Assembly (NCBI GenBank): GCA_950106755.1
Contig: OX467082.1
Coordinates: forward strand, 19,406,001 to 19,470,000
Direction: 5' to 3'
Length of the DNA stretch: 64,000 nucleotides
Source of the DNA: Climacium dendroides
Taxonomy: Eukaryota > Streptophyta > Bryopsida > Hypnales > Climaciaceae
Part shown: in pieces, positions 22,901 to 31,665 of the stretch
Layout of the letters: every line of letters begins with the position of its first letter
Numbering within the stretch: position 1 is the first letter of the stretch
Translations under genes and position numbers: made by a program
The notes under the pieces: generated by a model
The model's database searches: none
What the model saw: the letters and a program-made list of their open reading frames with translations, nothing else
Told to the model about the DNA's origin: nothing

Positions 22901-24811
22901 ATTTCAGAGCACCAAGTACAAACATTCAATTGCTTAAAAGCATGAAAAAACAGGGCTTTCCAGTGCTCAGAGCTTTTCAGGTGCTCAGAGTTCAAGGACG
23001 AAGCACATTCAAGTGCTTAGAGTATCAGGTGCTCAGAACTTTGAAACCAGGACGTCCAAGGGCTCAGACAGAAACAAAATTCTGGAACAGACGTAATCAT
23101 GAGCTTACAAGCAGCTCATATTGCATTCCCAATGTGAAATATGTTCACATTGCATACATGGTCCCATTATTGTTGTAGGACGATGTACCCGCTGTGCACA
23201 TTTTGCACGCAGGGGATTCAATATGAGCTGGCCATGGAGGTTCAGCTGGGCTCGAGTTTTCAGCTGGGCAACTCAAAACAGCTTCAGTCCGGCGACTCAA
23301 GATTGTTCCGATTCCTCGAAGCTCAGACTTTACTATGTCTTCCAATTTCATGAAACTCTTCCATTTTGATCAACATTGGGTATCATTATGAAAAAATCAT
23401 CTGGCCTAGCGGTCTTGATTGAAACGAGCTACAGATACCAGCAATGGTAAGAAAGAAAAAATGATGGAAAGAAAAATGTTCTAATACCCTGTCACTCTCG
23501 GAACACAGCCTCCCACGGAAGAAGCGGCGCGGGAGTTGGCATACATGGAAAGAGAAGCCGAGGTTACCCGCAAAATTGAAGCGAAACGGCAAGCTCAACA
23601 GCTAGAGGAGCAAAAGTACCAAGAAGCTCAACATTGCACGCATACTTTAAGGCCAAAGTACGCAATCACTTTGCAACGTTCTGAAGCATTAACATAGCAT
23701 ATTCTCATCTACTCGAGCTTCACATTATTCAATAATATTAAACTGTTTCAAGAACTTGTGAAAAACAAAGCTAAAAAGAGAATCTTCCTCATTCCCTACG
23801 GCCAGAGCGATCATGCAAAGGCTTCCCACAATACGTAGGCAAGCCTCTATATGATCATTAAACCCTAAACCCTAAAACCCCTTAAACCCTTAAACCGTGA
23901 ATTATGAAGGAGATTCTCTTTAACCACCACATCTGAAAGTTTTTTAAATAATCTAAATTTACTAAGAAAATTCTATTGTTCAATGAGCTGTTAATGGCAT
24001 AAGGCAAGTTTGGCAAGGTTATTCAATTATTCCGTCAAATTGGAAAGTTTCTGATAGCCAAAGATGAGATGCCCAACCATTTTTCCTTTGATAAATAGTA
24101 TGGAATAGTTTCAAGTTTAATACAAATGTACAAGACTTTGCCATTTTAACCGGAAACTGCCAAGCTAATTGAATTTTCCTTACAAGGTCACCTGCATCAG
24201 TACTGAGGGCACAATGCTGCGTTGTCTTGTGCAGGACGACACCAAACATTACGTCGAGAGCAGAGAAGAGACCCAACGCCTACAGGGGAGGGCCCTTTGA
24301 GCTGCCAGTGCCTTTCCCAGTGCACCTTCCTTTCCGGCCTTCCACTCAAGGCAACAGCCTCCTTCGCCATGTGAGGAAGCCCAGCTCATCCCCCGGCCCT
24401 GCAGGAAGGTCAGTACTCGTTGCAATCAAGTCATGAATCGACATCGACATCACTCATATTCCATTTCAGCTACCCTAAACCCTAAGCCCTAAAAAAACCC
24501 TAAACCCTTTACACTAATGGCCAGCTCCACTCTCTCAATTCTCTTGTGATGCTGATCCTGCTGGCTGGAAGCTCGAAGCAACGCCCACCCCTGCAGGAAA
24601 GTACTCGTTGCAATTACGTCATGAATCTACATCGCCATCACTCATATTTCATTTCAGCTACCTTAAACCCCAACCTTAACACCCAGTTCCACTCTCTCAA
24701 TCCTCTTCTAGTGCTGATCCTGCTGGCTGGAAACGTGAAGCAACGCAGCAAATGGTACTATCAGGATGTCGACCTATTTCCATTCACTTAAACAATTCAG
24801 CCTATCTGTGA
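13998..24811 (+). CDS. CCDC146: CCDC146 / MBO2 orthologue, flagellar and centriolar coiled-coil protein (21 exons)
   Basis: Exons: 13998-14167, 14305-14395, 15133-15245, 15403-15532, 15676-15744, 16193-16318, 17011-17127, 17244-17318, 17859-18044, 18294-18440, 18610-18726, 19094-19255, 19977-20174, 20515-20700, 20933-21097, 21627-21821, 22481-22633, 22746-22829, 23509-23657, 24235-24408 and 24712-24811. All join in frame, giving about 968 residues; the human protein is about 955. The product is almost entirely coiled coil. Diagnostic blocks in order are YNDIRSQRNRF, SLIDRNDELSILYEKSNVQ, LEQLSELCENPFKETKRCRQ, PPTEEAARE and, near the end, KRPNAYRGG followed by LLRHVRKP, matching the conserved CCDC146 C-terminus. 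In Chlamydomonas MBO2 is axonemal and needed for the normal waveform; in animals CCDC146 is a sperm-flagellum and centriole microtubule protein. In a plant it should act in motile sperm. Exon 8 is least certain: a stronger-looking acceptor at 17199-17201 would shift the frame. The last exon assumes splicing from 24408; without it a stop at 24436 would end the protein. Confidence 0.9.
14555..14775. repeat. Second intronic repeat family, copy in CCDC146 intron 2
   Basis: Aligns with 11795-12015 over most of its length: GTAGACAACCCCATTTCC, GGCCATAGACATTT, AATTGAAGGTCAACCAAGTG, ATGAATAGATGAG. It lies between exons 2 and 3. Confidence 0.6.
16700..16810. repeat. AGAGAATCTT-family MITE fragment (intron 6)
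   Basis: Contains GTATGATCACTGTGACCATA and AGACCTCCCCATGAA, then GGTTCTCTTTTGATGTT, the same order as in 19590-19830. Confidence 0.5.
19590..19830. mobile_element. AGAGAATCTT-family MITE, long copy (intron 12)
   Basis: About 240 bp between exons 12 and 13. The left half has TTCAGTAAAAATAGG-TTGTTCAGAAA-CTCTTGAAC, the centre GTATGATCATTGTGACCG and the right half GAAGATTCTCTTTG-GATT and GAGGTTCTTGAACCAGACT. The ends are roughly inverted copies. Related copies lie at 11030, 13455, 16700, 20765 and 23740. Confidence 0.6.
20765..20860. repeat. AGAGAATCTT-family MITE fragment (intron 14)
   Basis: Holds CATCATTCATGGGGATGTCTT, CAGTGATCATAGGTAGGCCTC and ATCTAAAAATTCTTCAA, matching the core and right end of the family. 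It lies between exons 14 and 15. Confidence 0.45.
21185..21310. repeat. Dispersed repeat shared with 28555-28690
   Basis: Blocks TGACTTT-AAGATTA-TGTAGAAATGAAGAAT, AAATCAAATCATTTTTG and GTACCTTGGT-ATAGGTCTTG followed by TCAAGGTTAA occur in the same order in both places. In this copy they fall in CCDC146 intron 15. Probably an old non-coding transposon piece. Confidence 0.65.
22055..22125. repeat. Second intronic repeat family, short copy (intron 16)
   Basis: GATAGTAGACAATCCCCATTTCCATAAA and the following CATAGTAAAGTCATGC match the middle of 14555-14775. Only about 70 bp can be aligned. Confidence 0.45.
22965..23080 (+). repeat. Short minisatellite in CCDC146 intron 18
   Basis: The word AGGTGCTCAGAGYTT and variants (AGTGCTCAGAGCTTTTC, AAGTGCTTAGAGTATC) recur at least four times in about 110 bp. 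It lies in the 679-bp intron between exons 18 and 19, which also contains a small inverted repeat around CAGCTCATATTG / CAATATGAGCTG. Confidence 0.55.
23740..23985. mobile_element. AGAGAATCTT-family MITE, best copy (intron 19)
   Basis: The left arm (ATTAAACTGTTTCAAGAAC ... AAAGAGAATCTTCCTCAT) is the inverse of the right arm (ATGAAGGAGATTCTCTTT ... AAAGTTTTTTAAATAATCTAAAT); arms are about 60 bp. The centre contains GATCATGCAAAGGC and GATCATTAAACCC. Telomere-like CCCTAAA repeats interrupt the right half (23860-23897). Confidence 0.65.
23860..23897. repeat. Interstitial telomere-like CCCTAAA repeats
   Basis: Five degenerate copies of CCCTAAA/CCTTAAA, the Arabidopsis-type plant telomere repeat, sit inside the MITE of intron 19. 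A second short cluster is at about 24471-24508. Each is far too short for a telomere. Confidence 0.7.
24399..24782 (+). repeat. Tandem duplication of the CCDC146 3' end, period 192 bp
   Basis: Copy 1 begins CTGCAGGAAGGTCAGTACTC at 24399 and copy 2 CTGCAGGAAAGTACTCGTTG at 24591. Each contains GTTGCAAT, GTCATGAATC, TCACTCATATT, CAGCTACC, CCACTCTCTCAAT and GCTGATCCTGCTGGCTGGAA, so each includes a version of the last exon. Copy 1 has lost the acceptor (TCTTGTGATGCTG) where copy 2 has TCTTCTAG-TGCTG. Copy 2 in turn lost the donor GT present at 24409 in copy 1. Splicing from the donor of copy 1 to the acceptor of copy 2 gives one functional intron. Confidence 0.8.
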
Positions 24812-27800
24812 CATGGGGAAGGTCGAGGAAAAAAACTTCCCATGTAGAGAAATAGATTTAAGAAGGCTTTCATAATTTTTTACATTTTTTCCCTTGAAAA
24901 CAAAACTATTTTGAATTTTTTTCATGAAGATTTTGTTTGTCCAATTCTCAATTTTTAGGCAAACCAATTCCCAATCATTGGTTGCTTACAAAACCAATGT
25001 AAGTGATCATTGTGGCTTTCAATGTATGGGTTGTAAAAATTTTATGCTTTCAATGTACACCTCTTGGACATTTTTGCTATTTCTATTGGCCATGCTGTAA
25101 GTGAGTTGTCACCTACAATACAACTAATCAGAAATAGAGGAGTCTAAGCTATGAAAATGGAATGACAGTTGGAAATGGGTCAACTCTTTTAAGCCTAGCC
25201 AATTAGTTTTGGCAAAGATAGGAAGTTTGGTAGCTAAATAGTTTGAGTGTAGAACATGAAGAACAGTCAAACAAAAACTAACCCTGAAACGCTAGACTGT
25301 GAGTCAAACATCAAAATCCTCTACTCTTCTATCATTTCGTCATTGGAAATGAATGATTTTTTCATTTTTTATTTTTAAAAGATTAACTCAAGTGTCTTCT
25401 ACATACCTTCAAAATTTCAGAATTTTTTATATAAATTTGAAATTAATATGAATTTTTGAAAAAAAAATGTAGAAAATGTATACCAAATACGAAGTACAAA
25501 ATAAGCTCAAGAAATTTGAAAATTTCTCTGCTTGTGTATATTATGGTGCAGAACATCACGATGTAATCCAATTTTCCATTAGCATTCTATGATTAAAAAC
25601 TTAATAGAACGTGGTGCTAGGCCTAAAATTCAAATGGCTATAAAATATACCATTTTAGGAATTTTACAAAATTTTGTATTCACGAGAAATTAGACTTAAT
25701 AAAACTTATTTATTATTTGGGTTCAAATCCAAAAAATATCATTTTAAAGGCTAAAATTCAAATCAAGAGCAAAGGATGTAGGCATTGCCAAATACATTAG
25801 AAAGGCATCATTTGTGATATATAGATTTAGCATCTCCTTCTTGAGAAAATTTTGTAGTTCTTCAATGAGGGGCTTTCCACCACCATGTGAAGAACATGCA
25901 AAGAACTCTTCTAAAGAAATTAGATGAAATTCATCAATTTTCAATTAGATGAAGACTTGTTTGACCATTCAATAGACACTTTCTAACTACATTAACATTT
26001 CAAGATTATCCATGGAAGGATCGCTTCATTCATAACTAAATTTCAATTTTTTTCAACAATTACCAAAATGTTTGTAGATTCTTGAATTTATTCTTCAATA
26101 TTTGAATGGTCTACATTTTTTAAACTCTTCTACATAATATTCTAAAGTTCAAAATGTACAAGTATGTCTCACTTCAAAAGCTCCTCCAATTCAAAATATG
26201 AGCACTCAAAAATGAGTTGGCAAAGGTAAGTAAGATAAAGAGATCTTTTTTAAAAATTCACCTCAATTTGAACTTAATATTCTAATCTAACATCAAAGAA
26301 AAAAAATAGTTTTTGATTTCATATTTTATTGATGGATATTGAATATTGCAATGGTTGATCTAATCATTTGAATATAATCTAAGGATTAAAGTTTATAGTG
26401 TTTGTTTGAATGTCATCACTAAATTATTCTTTGAAATTACACTTTATAACATATCTTTTACATTTTGGACTATCTCATGGCCTTTATGGAATTAACATTG
26501 ATTAGGTTGTATAATTTAATAATAGAATCATAAAGTTGAGCTTTGGATTCCACCTTTTTTATCATCATAAATGGAAAAATACTATATTGTAGTTTTCAAT
26601 GATGAAGAGATATGTAACTTTTATTCTTTTCAACTATATACCTTAAATTTTTAGATTTTAGAAGAATATTGAAAGTATTGTGAAATTTTGAAGAATTTAG
26701 GTGAGGTGCTCATGGGTTAAATCCTAAAGTACCAAGATTTTGTCGTACGACCAATTAGGAATTTAGATAGGTTTCTACAAAGTTCAATTTTTAAATGAAT
26801 CTTTTTAAAATTTTGGCAAAAGGTGTGTACATATACTACCTTTATAGAAATTATTTTTTCCTGATTGGATGCTTGTATCAAAAGGTATATTGCTTAGAGT
26901 TTTGGCTATTGGATAAGCAACTTTGGAAAGCACATATAGAAATCCACTTTTGCTTATGAAATTTGGTAAGCATATAATTAACATGATGTATGATGAAATT
27001 GCAAAAAAAAAAAAAAAACTTTTCACAATACAATAATCTTACTTTATGGTATGATAAAAAAAAATTCTTCTAACTTCAAGCACTATAATCTTGCAATTTA
27101 CATGGTTGAAGTTCCCAATTTTTTCTATACATTTAAATAAAATTTTAGTAATATTTTGAATGGTTGATTTTCTAAAGAATTTTTAAAGAAAATTTGTTCT
27201 GGTATCCTTAAAACATGGCCTTTATACCAATGTCTACTGAAAATGAATCCCAATTGTTTTATAAGGGCAAATTTATATTTTCCATATTCTTTTAAATTAA
27301 AAATTAAAAATTAAATTTTGAAGTTGAAATGGAGGTGTTTAGAAGCACACCTACCTTAAAGTATTGATAGTTGGTAATTTACCTTTAAATTTATTAAATT
27401 ATTATTTTGATTATATTCTTTTATGTAAAAATCTTTAAAGATCTATCCTTACATTCAAAAATCAAATTAATTTTCTTAAAGATTTTCTACTAAAGATTTT
27501 GTGTAAGGATGTCCGTTGCAAATTTTGATTTTTTGATGTTAAGGGTTCTTAGAGATGAGCCTCAAATGAACTAGATCTTTTGGAGGAATTGCATTTGGGA
27601 ATTCATACAACAAAATTGTTAATTGATTTTGTCTTATAACCTAGATTTAATGTCTTTTCACTCCTATTTTTTTATGGCTTTAATTTTAGATTTAATATAT
27701 AAAATAAGATAGAAAGACTTCATTTCATTTTCAAATTTTTAGCCCCCTCATAATAAAGCAAGACATTATTTCAATCAATATGTAATATTATGGTGTGTTT

Positions 27801-27829
27801 TTTTCTAAGTGATCCATAGAGTATTTAAT

Positions 27830-28017
27830 TTAACCCTTGAATGTCAACATAGATGTTTGGCATCGTATTCATCCTTGGAATTTTATTGAGAAGAGGGGAG
27901 GTCTTCTACGATAGTTTGACTTCAAATGACTGTTTTTGCTATTTCTTAAGCCAATGATTCACACAGTCATGAAAAGGGATGATTTTCAAGGTCACCCGTT
28001 TATCCTTTAAGGGTTAA
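27830..28017. mobile_element. TTAACCC-family MITE
   Basis: 188 bp bounded by TTAACCCTTGAATG and TTTAAGGGTTAA, an inverted terminus of about 11 bp. Internal words GATGTTTGG, TTCATCCTTGGAATTTT and GAGGTCTTCTACGA match 8512-8735, in the same orientation. Confidence 0.65.
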
Positions 28018-28554
28018 GATTGTATAATTACAACTCAAAGAATTTGGTAAACCTTATCAAAGCTTTGGCTTGTTGTTTTTCTTAGAGAAGAATCAAAGCT
28101 TTGGCTTTTTCTTAAAGAAGTTTAGAAAGGCTTTGGCATTTGGGAATTTAAAACTATCATATATCTTTTGTATCAAACAATGCACTAAGAATCAACTAAA
28201 TATGGTATCGTATCCTAAGGTCAATTTCAACACTTGTATGTCAAAAGGATTTTAATTTGGAATTTAGATTGTTCAAAATATTTTGCTTAATTATAGCATA
28301 TTAGATTTCAAAATGAACTAAAGACCCACAAATAGAGTATTTTTTATATTGGTTGTTTACAAACTTATAAAATTTTAGACGTGCTTCAAATTTTGCTTTG
28401 TTATTTATAAAACCGATGTGGAGGTAAGTAGATCAATTGAGTAGGAAATCAATCCAAATAAGAAGTCCAATTTAGATGCAAAAGTTCAATATTGACCTTA
28501 ATCCCCTCAAATACAACAAAAATATCTTGTTTTCTTCCAAAATGGATTAACCCA

Positions 28555-28690
28555 AAAACACTCTCAATGACAAAACTGTCAACTGAATGACTTTCAAGAT
28601 TATTGTAGAAATGAAGAATGCACCTATTAGTCTATAAATCAAATCATTTTTGATAGAGTACCTTGGTTATAGGTCTTGTCATTTCAAGGT
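28555..28690. repeat. Dispersed repeat shared with 21185-21310
   Basis: Same ordered blocks as the copy in CCDC146 intron 15. It ends exactly where the TTAACCC MITE at 28690 begins, so the MITE probably inserted at its edge. Confidence 0.6.
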
Positions 28691-28918
28691 TAACCCTAAA
28701 AGGTGGGGTTGGTTTCTATAGATATCATCCTTTTTGGTAATGTGTGAATCATTTGCTTAAAAAATCCCCAAAGCATTCATTTGAAGTGAAACTATTTTAC
28801 AAGACCTCTCCTTTTTCACACAAAATTCCAAGAACAAATATCTTGATTTTTGTCTTATAAAAAAGATACTCTATCATCTATCAGACATGTGGTATTTGCA
28901 AAGTTCTTCTAGGGTTAA
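28690..28918. mobile_element. TTAACCC-family MITE, opposite orientation
   Basis: 229 bp bounded by TTAACCCTAAAAGG and CTAGGGTTAA. The internal text is the reverse complement of the family in 27830-28017, including AAGACCTCTCCTTTTT and CACAAAATTCCAAGAA. Confidence 0.65.
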
Positions 28919-30347
28919 GGACAATTTAGCACACCTAATAACATTAGATAATTAGGCAATGGTCCTCCCTATGCTGAGAAGGCATCACTAATTTATACTA
29001 CTTCCATCCCAATTTCATGTTGTAAGTAGAGTTTGGTGCACTTCTAGCATTCTAGAAACTTTGAGTTTTGGAGCCCTTTTCAAAGAGTAGCTTTGGAATA
29101 TTGAGAAGTAGATTTTTGGAGGCATTTTCAAAGAATGCCACTAGTGAATTAATTGTTAAGTTTGAGGTCATCATTTTGTAAGCATTTAGTATATACCCAA
29201 GACCACATGTGGCCCTTTGTTCTACCTCCTAAAGCTACATCTTCTTCAATCATGCAATATTCAAAGAGATGCAAAAAATAAGAATGAAAAATGTGGATTG
29301 ACCCCTTTAATCATTTCATTTATTTTTTGATTGATGATTGCATGAATGGACTTAGAATTGTTTTGTTAGTTCCAAATAGCCATCAAAAACCAATTCGCAA
29401 TGTCACAAAGTACAAAAGGAAGATCATTTTGGGAGAGAGGGAGTACTTTACTAAATATTTAGGAGGGACTTATCATTTAATTCAAGGACTGAGGAGCCAT
29501 ATCAGACAATTTTGTTCAGTGACGGTGTCTCCTTTTCACGGATGCAAAAGGCCACCTGCTTCATTGGTGAACAATGTTATGCCCGTGCCGTGACCCGTGG
29601 GGTTGAGGTGTTACCATAATTGGCCCGACGGACGATACCTCCAAACTGGTAGTGGAAGAAGCGGTGCCTTACCTTGGGGTGACGTGCCTTCATATTTGTT
29701 ACGTTAAAACAAAAGTTTCCTCTGTCTGACACCGGTCCTTTTTCAGGTCGAGGCTGCGGTTGCAACTGCACTAAGATAGAGTACTGTAGCACGGCGGTGA
29801 CTGAGTTACCTGGGGCAACAATGCGTCACTGAGGTAGAACTTGTAAGTTAATTGTCATTCATTTGAGCAGACGTGCATAGATAAAGTCGAAATCACAATT
29901 GTATACAGGTTTATTCTACTTGTAGACAGATGGAAATCAATTGTTTTTTACATGTCATTTTCTTTTGTTGAGAGTTCTTGTAATTTCTATGAATGTTACA
30001 AGTCAAGACTTGCTGAAATTATGAAAGTGTCAAATAATTACATGACTTACATCTTTGTGAGGACTCAAAACCATTCATTAAAGGCATGTTGCACCATGTG
30101 CTAAGGCCGGTGAAGTCATTCCATAATGGTTTAAGGTCATGGTAACACTTCCAAAAGAGTGATGCAAAATAGATTTGGCAATGAATTTGATAACCAGATT
30201 TCACAGACTGAGATGCTAATGGCAGCGAAGAAATGAGAAATGCATGCAACGGCTCCCCCTTTGAGATGGCCGCTTATTGATATCCTAATCCAATATCCAA
30301 CACACCTAGTCCTGACCAAGTAAGTGCCTAACTTATCATCAAACTAC

Positions 30348-31665
30348 CTACTTGTCTCTGCATCCTAGACATGAACAAGAAACAGGAGTGAAAGAGCAGA
30401 TTCCAAAGGGAAGGTCCCGAGCTCCACAATCGATCTGGTAGCAGCAGACGGTGGGCAAGCACCAGCGCCGAGTGGAGTCACAGCAGGTGCAAGGGGAGCA
30501 CTCCCTGAATCCGCTCAGCTTCCTCCGAGGGATGATCATGTCCCTGTGGTGTTTGAAAACTGGCTCTTGAAAACTCGGGGAAATCTGGAGGACGGTGCCA
30601 TTTGTAAGACTGAATGTGGCACTGGTCAGTGTGGAGGCATCAATTTCAGGGGTAATGTGGCATCCCTGCTTCTTGTCTATGTCCTGCGTGTATGACATGC
30701 CAGTCAAACAAGAATTTGTGTTAAATTACACCAGGTGCATTTCGCGAAGAATCTGGTTCTCCTTGCTTGAAATGACTCTCCTTTCTTTCTCTCCTTACAA
30801 TTGAAAGAATCTGACTCCCCATGTTGCCTCACCATCGATATAAATGTAACTGAAGAATTATATTGAAACTTTTGTCTTGAAAGTGATCATGGTTTCTTCT
30901 GAGATTGCTTGCCTGCGGTGACCACACTCAACCCATTCTGTGATTGCACGTCCTATGTCAGTGTATCCTGATAACTATCATTGGACAACGTTCACATGCC
31001 AAGCTGTGAAAGCGTTGGATAAGAGTCCATTTTTCCCTCGAGGCACTGCAGTTAGAGAGGGTTGAGGGCATCTCAAAACGCTACCACAGCACGACGCTCA
31101 TTACTATGTGAGTTCCGAGACCAAGCATGAGATCGATAGTCAAGACTAGAGTAAAGCTCACATTGAGTGCAAGTTGATCTTGCTTCATTGCAGCCGACTA
31201 TTTCCCTGCGTATGTTTGGAAACTCCGGGTTTTTTTTTATGTCTGAAACCCTAAAATGTGATTTATACAGTTGATAACTTCACCAGTCTCAGTATTCTGA
31301 AAATTGTCACCAAATGTCAGGCCTCAGATTACTTTATCGTGTGTCCTATTGCGAGTCATATGAAATATACGGATGCAAATACTAACCTGGGGTTGACAAA
31401 GTCCACGAGCAAAGGCAACCTCGCCTACACACACCACAGGTAGGACAACAATCATTGATGATGTAGCTCGAAATGGCTGCAATCTTTCGATGTAGACATT
31501 CTTGATGGTAAACAAAAAAATCTTAATGGGCTTTTACTGCTTCTTCGTCTCGAAAATGCAGAAAGCATTGCATGTGCTGAATTTTTAGGAATGATTGAGC
31601 AAAGATAAATAATCCATACCTGTGAGGAGACACGCCAGCAGCACCAGATACTTCACGTCCCTCAT
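30348..31665 (-). CDS. Small secreted cysteine-rich protein (three exons; DUF7866-like)
   Basis: On the minus strand, exons 31665-31620, 31424-31387 and 30683-30348 join with GT-AG introns in phase 1 then 0 and give 139 residues. Exon 1 and the start of exon 2 encode a classic signal peptide (MRDVKYLVLLACLLTG, cleavage likely near AFARG). The last 50 residues hold 12 cysteines, in the order CSPCTCCD, WC, VCCYQIDC, LPFGIC, PVSCSC, LGC. This resembles a family of small secreted plant proteins (I recall it as DUF7866) with a CCYxIDCxxxxxPFGxCxFxPxxCxC core. Function is not established; by layout it would be a disulphide-rich apoplastic peptide. A basic stretch (IIPRRKL) before the cysteine domain could be a processing site. 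The plus-strand frames here are shadows. The exon model is firm; the family name is from memory. Confidence 0.8.

Larger units (their letters stand above)
24812..30347. other. AT-rich non-coding interval
   Basis: No gene can be supported. It contains two TTAACCC-family MITEs and one dispersed repeat, listed separately. The sequence from about 29540 to 29830 is more GC-rich. It has a good acceptor (pyrimidine run then CAG at about 29748) followed by a cysteine-rich reading frame of some 25 codons. That could be the last exon of a small gene, but no partner exon was found. Confidence 0.6.

Noticed and set aside
23860..23897. A telomere or chromosome end
   Set aside because: Only a few degenerate repeats inside an intron with gene sequence on both sides.
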